Assembly: GCA_019455065.1 (NCBI GenBank)
Contig: JACFNC010000001.1
Location: forward strand, 186,001-250,000
Length of the DNA: 64,000 nt
DNA from: Rhodospirillales bacterium
GTDB taxonomy: Bacteria; Pseudomonadota; Alphaproteobacteria; Rhodospirillales; Magnetospirillaceae
Reading direction: 5' to 3'
Shown here: positions 1-11,478 of the stretch, piece by piece
Layout of the letters: the number at the start of each line of letters is the position of its first letter
How positions within the stretch are numbered: the first letter of the stretch is position 1
Program-made: the position numbers and the translations under genes
The notes under the pieces: model-generated
What the model was told of the DNA's origin: nothing
What the model saw: only the letters and a program-made list of their open reading frames with translations
Database searches by the model: none

Positions 1-862
1 CGCCGGCCCGCTTGGCCTGTTCCTCGTTCGCGAACAAAATTTGTTGGACGTTCCGGCGTTCGGAATCTTGGAACTCGTTGATGCGCTGCTCGTAGGCTTC
101 GGCGACCATCTCGTCGTTGATCGTTATCTCGCCGGCCACGTCGCTGGGCCGAATCTGCAGCACGGTCACACCGCGGTACTCTGGCGCCATGAACCGAGAC
201 GAATTCTTCTCGTAGTATTGGCGGAGGCCGGTTTCGTCGGGCGGCGGCGGCGCCGTGACCTTTTCGGCCCGGAGGCGAATGATTTCGGCTGTTCGATCCT
301 CCTGCCGGTAGGCGAAAACGGGAGCGACCATGGCCTCCGGCGGGGAGATGCCGCCGCTCAGTGCCTCGACGATCTGCCCGCGGACCAGATTGCGCCGCTC
401 CATGGCCAGGAACGCCTGCTCGCTCAAGCCGGCGCTGGCAAGGGCTTGGCGGAATGTGTTGGGGTCGAACTGGCCGAGCTGGTTGCGAAACGCGGGAACG
501 GCGGCGATGCTGCGGCGGAGCGCGTCGTCGTTGGCCATGAGCCCCAAGTCGTCGGCGGCCTGATCCAAGAGCGCCCGCACGACCATTCCGTCGATCGTGT
601 TTTCCAGAAGCCCGAGTTGGCGCGCCTGGTCGGCGTCGATGGCTCCGCCCAGCGCTGCCTGCAGCTGTCGGACCTGGCGGTTGAATTCCTGCGCCACTTG
701 TGTGGCGGGAATTTCGACGTCGCCCACGGTGATGGCCGGCGAACTTGCGACATTGATGCGGACCATGTCGCCGACGCCCCAGACCGCGAAGCTGAGGATC
801 AGCAGGGCGAACAGGATCTTGATGACCCAGGATTTGGTTGATTTGCGGAGCGCGTCGAGCAT
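1..862 (-). CDS. ppiD: Peptidyl-prolyl cis-trans isomerase D-like periplasmic chaperone (C-terminus outside the window)
   Basis: Only the first ~287 codons are present; the gene runs off the left edge. The protein begins MLDALRKSTKSW, then a hydrophobic segment at about residues 12-31 that acts as an uncleaved membrane anchor. A SurA/PpiD-type N-terminal chaperone domain follows (helical, with QVAQEFNRQVRQLQ, then a region of MERRNLVRGQ type). This is the architecture of PpiD/SurA_N_3 proteins, which help outer-membrane proteins fold at the periplasmic face of the inner membrane. The start ATG (860-862) is preceded by AAGG. The gene diverges from tpiA across 223 bp, a common alphaproteobacterial arrangement. 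The parvulin domain itself would lie beyond base 1 and is not seen. Confidence 0.85.
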   Translation of the reverse strand, partial: MLDALRKSTKSWVIKILFALLILSFAVWGVGDMVRINVASSPAITVGDVEIPATQVAQEFNRQVRQLQAALGGAIDADQARQLGLLENTIDGMVVRALLDQAADDLGLMANDDALRRSIAAVPAFRNQLGQFDPNTFRQALASAGLSEQAFLAMERRNLVRGQIVEALSGGISPPEAMVAPVFAYRQEDRTAEIIRLRAEKVTAPPPPDETGLRQYYEKNSSRFMAPEYRGVTVLQIRPSDVAGEITINDEMVAEAYEQRINEFQDSERRNVQQILFANEEQAKRAG

Positions 863-1085
863 TAGACCTTGGATTTCGGCTGAGAATGGTGCGGCGGACA
901 CCGGCGCGACGGTGAGAACGCGGCATAATAGGTGCGGGGTTGTGGCCGGGCAATACGGAAAGTGACGCGTTGGAGCGCCGTTTGGCGTCCTCAGGCGCGG
1001 TGGCCTTGGGTAGCGTTCGCTAATATGTTGTGGTAGAGACCAGAAACGTTGCTCGGGGGGCAGTGGTCAGAACGGAGGAGGCGAA

Positions 1086-1844
1086 ATGAAGTCCAGACGT
1101 CCGCTTATCGCCGGAAACTGGAAGATGAACGGTTTGCGCCAGGATGGATTGGCATTGGCCCGCGGTGTCGCCGCCAAGTTGGCCAACGAGGGGGCGCCGT
1201 CCTGCGACCTCCTGGTCTGTCCCCCTGCGACACTGATCTCCGACGTGAGCGGGGCGCTCGCCGGCACCGCCGTCGCCGTCGGCGGCCAGGACTGCCATGC
1301 CGCACCGAGTGGCGCCCATACCGGCGACGTCAGTGCGCCGATGCTCGCCGACCTCGGCTGTGGCTATGTCATCGTCGGGCATTCCGAGCGGCGCACTGAC
1401 CATGGCGAGACCGACGAGGCCGTGCGGGCGAAGGCCGTGGCGGCCCACAAGGCGGGGCTGATCGCCATCGTCTGTATCGGCGAAACCGAGGCCGAGCGTG
1501 ACCAGGGCCGGACCATCGAGGTCGTTGCGGGGCAGTTCCACGGCTCGCTGCCCGAGGGCGCCACCGCGGTCGATACCGTCATCGCCTACGAGCCCGTATG
1601 GGCGATCGGCACCGGGCGCACCCCGACGGTGGCCGACGTGGCCGAGGTTCACGCGATGATCCGGCGCGAGGCGCGTACCCGTATGGGAGACGAAGCCGGC
1701 AAGTTGCGCATCCTCTACGGCGGGTCCATGAAGCCTTCGAACGCGCGCGAACTCATTGCCATCGACGACGTGGACGGCGGGCTGATCGGGGGCGCCAGCC
1801 TGAAGGTCGAAGATTTTTGGGCCATCGCGCAAAGTTGCCCCTAG
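1086..1844 (+). CDS. tpiA: Triosephosphate isomerase
   Basis: This cytosolic glycolytic/gluconeogenic enzyme interconverts dihydroxyacetone phosphate and glyceraldehyde 3-phosphate. The 252-residue length is normal. The catalytic set is intact: N11/K13 in GNWKMN, H99 in GHSERR and E169 in [11 protein letters not shown], with the C-terminal phosphate-binding GGSMKP and GGLIGGASL motifs. A strong GGAGGAGG ribosome site lies just before the ATG. It heads a rightward run tpiA-secG-pyrG-kdsA-eno, the usual order in alphaproteobacteria. Confidence 0.98.
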   Translation: MKSRRPLIAGNWKMNGLRQDGLALARGVAAKLANEGAPSCDLLVCPPATLISDVSGALAGTAVAVGGQDCHAAPSGAHTGDVSAPMLADLGCGYVIVGHSERRTDHGETDEAVRAKAVAAHKAGLIAIVCIGETEAERDQGRTIEVVAGQFHGSLPEGATAVDTVIAYEPVWAIGTGRTPTVADVAEVHAMIRREARTRMGDEAGKLRILYGGSMKPSNARELIAIDDVDGGLIGGASLKVEDFWAIAQSCP

Positions 1845-1936
1845 CCATGGGGCGCCGTGCCGAATAAAAAGGGCGCGCAAAATCGAATGGCTCCCGTGGG
1901 TGGTTCCCGGCGGGAGCGTTGCCGTGGTGTAAAGCA

Positions 1937-2293
1937 ATGATCAACATCGTGCTCGTCGTCCATCTTCTGCTGGCTATCGCCATGGTGGCCGTGATCATGC
2001 TCCAGCGCAGCGAAGGCGGGGCTCTCGGCATTGGTGGCGGCGGCGGTGGCGGCGGCGGGCTGATGACCGGACGCGCGGCCGGAAACCTTCTCACCCGGAC
2101 CACGGCGATCCTCGCGACCGCCTTCATGGTGACGAGTCTGGTGCTGGCCGTTCTGGCCAACACGCGCAGCGCGCCGCCGTCCGTCCTCGATCAGCCGCTG
2201 CCGCTCACGGCTCCCGCTCCGGTTGGCGGGGGGCAACCGGCTGCGCCGGCCGGCGACACCCCGCAGACGCCCGCGCCACCTCTGGCGCGTTAG
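1937..2293 (+). CDS. secG: Preprotein translocase subunit SecG
   Basis: This small inner-membrane component of the SecYEG channel is 118 residues with the chosen start (ATG ATC AAC at 1937); an ATG 18 bases upstream in the same frame is less likely. Two membrane segments are visible (residues ~2-20 and ~55-76), separated by the family hallmark: QRSEGG followed by a long glycine run and a GLMTGRAAGNLLTRTT motif. A Pro/Ala-rich cytoplasmic-type tail (about residues 85-118) is typical of alphaproteobacterial SecG. It sits 92 bp after tpiA and before pyrG, the conserved order. Confidence 0.96.
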   Translation: MINIVLVVHLLLAIAMVAVIMLQRSEGGALGIGGGGGGGGGLMTGRAAGNLLTRTTAILATAFMVTSLVLAVLANTRSAPPSVLDQPLPLTAPAPVGGGQPAAPAGDTPQTPAPPLAR

Positions 2294-2400
2294 CGCGGGT
2301 TCGATTATTTGGGCTGGGAGGCGGTCCCCCGGGCCGTTTCCTTGAATGTCGGCCGCCTACCCGATCGGCTTGGGTGGCGGCTTCCTTTGGTGTACGTTAG

Positions 2401-4035
<1,635 letters not shown>

Positions 4036-4036
4036 C

Positions 4037-6161
<2,125 letters not shown>

Positions 6162-6187
6162 GATTCCGCCCGAGTCCTCGTGAGCAA

Positions 6188-6223
6188 GGAAACAATGCGG
6201 AAAAGGTATCCCGCATTGTTTCC
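6188..6223 (+). terminator. Perfect 13-bp stem-loop after eno, possible terminator
   Basis: GGAAACAATGCGG (6188-6200) and its exact reverse complement CCGCATTGTTTCC (6211-6223) are separated by a 10-base A/G-rich loop. The structure starts 27 bases after the eno stop, in the 161-bp eno-ftsB gap. The arms are AT-richer than the surroundings, and no run of T follows on either strand. It could be a non-canonical terminator, an RNA-stability hairpin at the end of the eno transcript, or a protein-binding site. Termination is inferred from position only. Confidence 0.4.
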
Positions 6224-6322
6224 CGCTCTTCGAGTATCTTCTTTGAAGCGATTTTCTTAAGTAGGACGAATCCTATCGTTTTGCTTGTTGACGGCGGGAA
6301 TCCGCCGTGATTCCATGGCGCC

Positions 6323-6652
6323 ATGTCATTGACGCAGGAAATACGTCGCCGTGCGCGCCATGTGGTCGGGCCAATGCTCGGGGCCCTGACGGTGATCTAT
6401 TTCGGCTATCACACGATCCAGGGCGACCGCGGGCTCCTGGCCTGGTGGCATCTGCGCCACGAGGTACAGCAGGCCGACGCCGAGTTGCAGCGAATCGTGG
6501 CGGTGCGCCAGGCGCTGGAGCATCGCGCCTCTCTACTGCGTCCTGACAACCTCGATCTCGACATGCTGGAAGAGCGGGCGCGGGTGATGCTCAACGCCGG
6601 GCGCAGCGACGAGATCGTCATCTTCGACGGCGCACGCGAAGATTGGCGTTAA
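6323..6652 (+). CDS. ftsB: FtsB/DivIC-type septum formation initiator
   Basis: A 109-residue bitopic division protein. It has a short basic N-terminus (MSLTQEIRRRARHV), one membrane span (about 13-34, ending HTIQGDRGLLAWW), a heptad-patterned coiled coil (about 42-75) and a short acidic tail with LDMLEERARVMLN and ending DEIVIFDG, the typical DivIC/FtsB layout. The family partners FtsL and FtsQ in the divisome. Position between eno and pdhA is the usual alphaproteobacterial (and, after eno, proteobacterial) location. Confidence 0.9.
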   Translation: MSLTQEIRRRARHVVGPMLGALTVIYFGYHTIQGDRGLLAWWHLRHEVQQADAELQRIVAVRQALEHRASLLRPDNLDLDMLEERARVMLNAGRSDEIVIFDGAREDWR

Positions 6653-6773
6653 AGGCGACGGGCCGCACCGCCGCCGATCCTCAGCGACATTACGTTGTTG
6701 CAAGGGTGCATACCAGGAGGGATGCGCCCATCTCTTAGTCATGTCAGCCTGCCTGGATGGCCGCCTCAGTCAT

Positions 6774-6794
6774 ATTAACCGGTTTTCAGTTAAT
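6774..6794. promoter_or_regulatory. Palindrome ATTAAC-N9-GTTAAT upstream of pdhA
   Basis: ATTAAC (6774-6779) and GTTAAT (6789-6794) are perfect inverted half-sites with a 9-base spacer, in an AT-rich patch 90-110 bases upstream of pdhA. The rest of the 230-bp ftsB-pdhA gap is ordinary. Spacing and symmetry suit a dimeric repressor operator or an activator site for the pdh operon. The regulator is unknown to me, and the motif does not match the enterobacterial PdhR site. Confidence 0.3.
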
Positions 6795-6882
6795 CAACGC
6801 TTTTGCTTTGAAATACAATGTGTTGCTGTACTTGCCGATGAACGGGAATTGAGGTAGCACTGGAGGAAACCGAGGGGACGCA

Positions 6883-7893
6883 ATGATGGCTGTCGCGAAA
6901 CGAAGGTCGAAGGCGGCATCGGGGCCGCAGTTCCAGCCGGACGAACTGATAGAGCATTACCGGGAGATGCTTCTGATCCGCCGCTTCGAGGAAAAGGCGG
7001 GGCAACTTTACGGCATGGGCCTGATAGCCGGTTTCTGCCATCTGTATATCGGGCAGGAGGCCGTTGTCGTCGGCCTGCAGGCGGTGATCGAACCAAACGA
7101 CACCGTGATCACCAGTTATCGCGACCACGGGCATATGCTCGCCTGCGGCATGGAACCGAAGGGCGTGATGGCCGAACTGACCGGACGTAGGGGCGGGTAC
7201 TCGAAGGGCAAAGGCGGTTCGATGCACATGTTCAGCCGCGAGAAGGGGTTCTTCGGCGGCCACGGCATCGTCGGGGCGCAGGTCCCGCTCGGCACCGGCC
7301 TCGCCTTTGCCCACCGCTACAACGAAGACGGCGGGGTGTGTCTCTGTTATCTCGGTGACGGGGCCGTCAACCAGGGGCAGGTTTACGAGTCGTTCAACAT
7401 GGCGGCGCTTTGGAAGCTGCCGGTGGTCTACGTCATCGAGAACAACAAATACGGAATGGGCACCTCGGTGGACCGCGCATCCGCCACCACCGACCTGCAT
7501 CGTCGCGGCGAAGCTTATGGCATTCCCGGCGAGGCCGTCGACGGAATGGACGTGGTCGCCGTCAGGGTTGCCGGCGCAAGGGCCGTGACCCACGCGCGAT
7601 CCGGGAAAGGGCCTTACCTGTTGGAGATGAAGACCTATCGTTATCGCGGCCATTCGATGTCCGACCCCGCCAAATACCGCTCAAAGGAGGAAGTGAGCCG
7701 CATGCGCGCGGAGCACGATCCCATCGACCAACTGCGGAACAGGTTGTTGGCCGACAAGGCGACCGACGAGGCCGGGCTCAAGGAGATCGACCGCACGGTG
7801 AAGGCGATCGTCACCGAGGCCGCCGACTTCGCGCAACAGGATGCGGAGCCCGATCCGGGAGAACTGTGGACCGACGTGGTCCTCGAGGGGTGA
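6883..7893 (+). CDS. pdhA: Pyruvate dehydrogenase E1 component, alpha subunit
   Basis: Thiamine-diphosphate-dependent alpha subunit of the heterotetrameric E1. It decarboxylates pyruvate and starts acetyl transfer to the E2 lipoyl group. The 336 residues contain [38 protein letters not shown], and the ThDP/Mg motif GDGAVNQG ending [11 protein letters not shown]. The phosphorylation-loop-like region [11 protein letters not shown] is intact. The start codon is the first of two adjacent ATGs (6883 or 6886) behind GGAGGAAACCGAGGGG. pdhB follows after 4 bases. Confidence 0.97.
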   Translation: MMAVAKRRSKAASGPQFQPDELIEHYREMLLIRRFEEKAGQLYGMGLIAGFCHLYIGQEAVVVGLQAVIEPNDTVITSYRDHGHMLACGMEPKGVMAELTGRRGGYSKGKGGSMHMFSREKGFFGGHGIVGAQVPLGTGLAFAHRYNEDGGVCLCYLGDGAVNQGQVYESFNMAALWKLPVVYVIENNKYGMGTSVDRASATTDLHRRGEAYGIPGEAVDGMDVVAVRVAGARAVTHARSGKGPYLLEMKTYRYRGHSMSDPAKYRSKEEVSRMRAEHDPIDQLRNRLLADKATDEAGLKEIDRTVKAIVTEAADFAQQDAEPDPGELWTDVVLEG

Positions 7894-7897
7894 CGCG

Positions 7898-9277
7898 ATG
7901 GCCATCCAGATCTTAATGCCGGCGCTGTCGCCGACCATGACCGAGGGCAAGCTCGCGCGCTGGCTGAAGAGCGAGGGCGACGAGGTTAGGAGCGGGGACG
8001 TCCTGGCCGAAATCGAGACCGACAAGGCGACGATGGAGATGGAGGCCGTGGAAGAGGGCCGTCTGGGAAAGATCTTGGTCGACGAAGGCACCGAAGGTGT
8101 TCATGTCAACACGCCCATCGCGGTGCTGCTGGAAGAGGGGGAGCAGCCTGGCGACGCGGCCAAGGTGATGGAGCGGCCGGCCAATGTCACCGCTCCGGTC
8201 GCCGCGGAGGCACCGGCCACGTCGGCGATGCCGCCTCCGGCGCCGCCCCGCGCCGCGCGTGGGGCGCCGCCAGAGGAGAGGACGGGTGGCGCGACCGTGC
8301 GCCGGACGGTCCGCGAGGCGTTGCGCGACGCCATGGCCGTGGAGATGCGCCGCGACCCGACCGTGTTTCTGATGGGCGAGGAGGTCGGGCAGTACCAGGG
8401 GGCCTACAAGGTCAGCCAGGGGCTGCTCGACGAGTTCGGCCCGAAGCGGGTGGTCGATACCCCCATCACCGAGATGGGGTTCGCCGGCCTGGGCGTCGGC
8501 GCCGGATTTGCCGGGCTGCGGCCCATCGTCGAATTCATGACCTTCAACTTCTCGATGCAGGCCATCGACCAGATCGTCAACTCCGCGGCCAAGACCCTTT
8601 ATATGTCGGGCGGGCAGATGGGTTGCCCGATCGTCTTTCGGGGGCCGAACGGCGCGGCATCGCGGGTCGCCGCGCAACACTCGCAGGATTTCGCGAGCTG
8701 GTACGCGCACGTTCCGGGGCTAAAGGTGGTGGCGCCGTATTCCTCGGCCGACGCCTACGGGCTCCTTCGCGCCGCCATTCGTGACCCCAACCCCGTCGTG
8801 GTGTTGGAGAACGAACTCCTGTACGGGCAGAGCTTCGAGATGCCCGAGGACGAGGAGCACATCGTCCCGATCGGCAAGGCCAAGATCGAGCGCGAAGGCG
8901 GCGACGTGACGGTGGTGGCGTATTCGCGCATGGTCCATGTGGCGCTCGAGGCCGCCGCCGCCCTGGAGCGCGAGGGCATCGCCGCCGAGGTCATCAACCT
9001 CCGCTCGCTGCGGCCGCTCGACGTCGAGGCGATCGTCGCCTCGGTGAAGAAGACGAACCGCCTCGTCTCGGTCGAGGAGGGCTGGCCCTATGCCGGCATC
9101 GGTGCGGAGCTTGCCGCCCTGATGATGGAGCATGCCTTCGACTGGCTGGATGCGCCGGTCAGGCGGGTGCATGGGGCCGACGTGCCGATGCCCTACGCCG
9201 CCAATCTCGAGCGGCTTGCCCTGCCGCAGCCCGAAAACGTGGTCGAGGCCTGCAAGGCCGTGTGCTACCGGAGTTGA
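7898..9277 (+). CDS. pdhB: Pyruvate dehydrogenase E1 component, beta subunit with N-terminal lipoyl domain
   Basis: The 459-residue protein opens with a complete lipoyl (biotinyl-like) domain (about 1-77) with K43 in [10 protein letters not shown], joined by an Ala/Pro-rich linker (about 85-125) to the transketolase-like E1 beta domain (about 135-459: [33 protein letters not shown], and later [11 protein letters not shown] and [10 protein letters not shown]). A lipoyl domain on E1 beta as well as on E2 is known from alphaproteobacterial complexes. I start at the ATG at 7898, four bases after the pdhA stop; in-frame ATGs further upstream lie inside pdhA. Confidence 0.97.
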   Translation: MAIQILMPALSPTMTEGKLARWLKSEGDEVRSGDVLAEIETDKATMEMEAVEEGRLGKILVDEGTEGVHVNTPIAVLLEEGEQPGDAAKVMERPANVTAPVAAEAPATSAMPPPAPPRAARGAPPEERTGGATVRRTVREALRDAMAVEMRRDPTVFLMGEEVGQYQGAYKVSQGLLDEFGPKRVVDTPITEMGFAGLGVGAGFAGLRPIVEFMTFNFSMQAIDQIVNSAAKTLYMSGGQMGCPIVFRGPNGAASRVAAQHSQDFASWYAHVPGLKVVAPYSSADAYGLLRAAIRDPNPVVVLENELLYGQSFEMPEDEEHIVPIGKAKIEREGGDVTVVAYSRMVHVALEAAAALEREGIAAEVINLRSLRPLDVEAIVASVKKTNRLVSVEEGWPYAGIGAELAALMMEHAFDWLDAPVRRVHGADVPMPYAANLERLALPQPENVVEACKAVCYRS

Positions 9278-9281
9278 CGCC

Positions 9282-10535
9282 ATGCCCATCGAGATCCTGA
9301 TGCCGGCGCTGTCGCCGACGATGACCGAGGGGGCGCTGGCTCGCTGGCTGAAGAACGAGGGCGAGGCGGTGAGGAGCGGCGACGTCCTGGCCGAGATCGA
9401 GACCGACAAGGCGACCATGGAGATGGAGGCGGTCGACGAGGGCGTTTTGGGCAGGATCCTGGTGCCCGGCGGCACCGCCGGGGTGAAGGTCAACCAGCCG
9501 ATCGCCCTGTTGCTCGAGGAGGGCGAGGATGCGGCGGCGCTCGACCGGGCGCCGGCGGCCAAGCCTCACCCCCCCGCCCCTCTCCTGGGGGGAGAGGGGA
9601 GCCCGCAGGCGGCGCCACCCCCCCTCTCCCGGGGAGAGAGGGGGGGTGAGGCCAAGCCCGACAACCGCGTCTTCGCCAGCCCGCTGGCCCGCCGCCTCGC
9701 CAAGGAGGCGGGGTTGGATCTCGCCGGCCTGAAGGGCAGCGGCCCGCATGGCCGCATCGTCAAGGCCGACATCGAACGTGCGCGCCAGGCGGCCCCGAAG
9801 CCAACGGCGCCGGCGGCGGCCGAGGCGCGCCCGGCGGCACCGGCGGTGGGTCCGGCCTACGTCGAGATTCCCAACAGCACGATGCGCAAGACGATCGCCC
9901 GCCGGGTCAGCGAGGCGAAGCGCGACGTGCCTCATTTCTATCTGACGGTGGATTGCAACATTGACGAGTTGGTGTCGCTGCGATCCCGGCTCAATTCCGC
10001 AGGCGACGCCTACAAGCTTTCGATCAACGACTTCGTCATCCGGGCGGTGGCGCTCGCCTTGCGCAAGGTCCCGGCGGCCAACGCGATGTGGACCGACGAG
10101 GCCATCCGGCAGTTCACCGAGGTCGACGTGTCGGTGGCGGTGGCCACGCCCAACGGCCTCATCACCCCGGTCGTGCGCGGTGCCGACCGCAAGGGACTCG
10201 CGGAAATTTCCAACGAGATGAGGGAACTCGGGACCAAGGCCCGGGAAGGCAAGCTGAAACCCGAGGAATACCAGGGAGGCGGCTTTACGGTGTCGAACCT
10301 GGGGATGTACGGAATCCGGGAATTCGCGGCCATCATCAATCCGCCCCAGGCCTGCATCCTGGCCGTCGGCGCCGGCGAGCCGCGGCCGGTGGTGAAGGAC
10401 GGGGCGCTGGCCGTCGCCACCGTGATGAGCTGCACGCTGTCGGTCGATCACCGCGCCGTCGACGGCGCCGTGGGCGCGGAGTTCCTCGCCGCATTCAAGC
10501 AACTGGTCGAAGATCCGCTGACGATGCTGTTGTAA
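9282..10535 (+). CDS. pdhC: Pyruvate dehydrogenase E2, dihydrolipoamide acetyltransferase (copy 1)
   Basis: 417 residues: lipoyl domain 1-80 with K43 in [10 protein letters not shown], linker, peripheral-subunit-binding domain about 129-165 (FASPLARRLAKEAGLDLAGL, then GSGPHGRIVKADIE), second linker, then the catalytic core about 190-417 with SVDHRAVDGAVGAEFL (catalytic H and D). The first linker carries a Pro/Gly-rich stretch (about 94-126) encoded by an inserted palindromic element. A near-identical paralogue lies at 29692-30930. In related genomes lpd follows here; in this window lpd is 20 kb away. The start ATG is 4 bases after the pdhB stop. Confidence 0.97.
   Translation: MPIEILMPALSPTMTEGALARWLKNEGEAVRSGDVLAEIETDKATMEMEAVDEGVLGRILVPGGTAGVKVNQPIALLLEEGEDAAALDRAPAAKPHPPAPLLGGEGSPQAAPPPLSRGERGGEAKPDNRVFASPLARRLAKEAGLDLAGLKGSGPHGRIVKADIERARQAAPKPTAPAAAEARPAAPAVGPAYVEIPNSTMRKTIARRVSEAKRDVPHFYLTVDCNIDELVSLRSRLNSAGDAYKLSINDFVIRAVALALRKVPAANAMWTDEAIRQFTEVDVSVAVATPNGLITPVVRGADRKGLAEISNEMRELGTKAREGKLKPEEYQGGGFTVSNLGMYGIREFAAIINPPQACILAVGAGEPRPVVKDGALAVATVMSCTLSVDHRAVDGAVGAEFLAAFKQLVEDPLTMLL
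9557..9658. repeat. In-frame GC-rich palindromic element in pdhC, flanked by 9-bp direct repeats
   Basis: The 84-bp element (9566-9649) begins TCACCCCCCC and ends GGGGGGGTGA, and contains internal CCTCTCC/GGAGAGG palindromes. It is bounded by GGCCAAGCC on both sides (9557-9565 and 9650-9658), which looks like a 9-bp target-site duplication. Element plus one repeat is 93 bp, i.e. 31 codons, so the reading frame is kept and the insert is translated as a Pro/Gly-rich linker. The other E2 gene has a related element at the same place. Confidence 0.8.
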
Positions 10536-10547
10536 GGACGCAGTTCC

Positions 10548-11468
10548 CTACAGCCGCGGGCTCTGGGATTTGGTCTTCTCCGCGGTGCGCATGATCTCGT
10601 CGAGGAAGGCCTGGCATACCGGCGAAAGCCGGTGCCGGCCGCGTGTGATCGCGGCGACGTTCCAAGAAGGCATCGGCGAGGCCATGAACAGCGGTGTGAT
10701 GGACGACCGCCTCTGTCTTCCCGCGAAGATCTGGGTCGGGAGAAGCGTGATGAAGTCGCCGCTCTCGACCAGCGCCAGGGTGCAGGCGAAGGACGTGCAC
10801 TCGACCACGTTCGGCGGCGGTTCCAGGCCGTTGTCGGTGAAGGTGTGCTCGACGATGTCGCGGCCCGTCCGGTTCCGGCGATAAATGATCCAGTCGTAGC
10901 CGATCAGATCGGCGAGCGCCTTTCGCCCCCCCAGTGTCAGGGGATGTTCACTTCGGACGGCGGGGGTCAGGTTGTCCTGAAGGACGATGCTGAACTCTAG
11001 TTCCTCGTCGCTGGGCATCTCGGGGACCAGGCACAGCGCGATGTCCACTTCGCCGGTACGAAGCGTCGGAAGGACGTCGGGATAGACGCCCTCCTCGATG
11101 TGAAAGCTGACCCGCGGTCGGGCGCGTCTGAAATTTACGATGGCGCGGGGCAGCAAACCGACCGATACGGTCGGCGAGGCCATTATCTTGATCTCGCCGA
11201 CGGCGGCGCCCTGGGCCATCTCGACGTCGTTCCGGGCCTGACGCAGTTCGGCCTCGACGACCTTGGCTCGGTTCAGCAGGGCGTTTCCCGCGGCGGTGGG
11301 GATGATGCCCTGCGGCGTGCGGATCAGCAGCTCGACGCCCAATGACTGTTCGAGCTGTTGAATGCTCTTGGTGATCGAGGACTGCGACAGATTGAGGGCC
11401 GCGGCGGCCTGGCGAAGGCTTCCCGCCTCCGCCACCGCGATCAGGTTGCGCAGCTGGCTCAGCTTCAT
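10548..11468 (-). CDS. LysR-family transcriptional regulator
   Basis: 306 residues with the LysR layout: winged helix-turn-helix at about 1-60 (recognition region SLRQAAAALNLSQSSITKSI), linker helix to about 90, then a periplasmic-binding-like effector domain (about 95-295, starting GEIKIMASPTVSVGLLPRAI). It is the first gene of the catabolic block after pdhC and reads leftward, its start 10 bases from the stop of the upstream molybdoenzyme gene, so both may share a transcript. It probably senses a substrate or intermediate of the block and acts at the divergent 13.64-13.81 kb promoter region; that role is inferred from position. Confidence 0.93.
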   Translation of the reverse strand: MKLSQLRNLIAVAEAGSLRQAAAALNLSQSSITKSIQQLEQSLGVELLIRTPQGIIPTAAGNALLNRAKVVEAELRQARNDVEMAQGAAVGEIKIMASPTVSVGLLPRAIVNFRRARPRVSFHIEEGVYPDVLPTLRTGEVDIALCLVPEMPSDEELEFSIVLQDNLTPAVRSEHPLTLGGRKALADLIGYDWIIYRRNRTGRDIVEHTFTDNGLEPPPNVVECTSFACTLALVESGDFITLLPTQIFAGRQRRSSITPLFMASPMPSWNVAAITRGRHRLSPVCQAFLDEIMRTAEKTKSQSPRL

Positions 11469-11478
11469 AAAGGGCGGC

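Noticed and set aside
863-1085. The ppiD-tpiA divergent gap searched for a small gene or RNA.
   Set aside because: No open frame with a ribosome site and no stable structured element was seen beyond ordinary promoter-like AT patches around 1021-1026.
9566-9649. Repeated CCTCTCC/GGAGAGG blocks considered as a small CRISPR-like or tandem repeat array.
   Set aside because: They are inverted, not direct, repeats with no regular spacers, and there are no cas genes. They fit dispersed palindromic elements.
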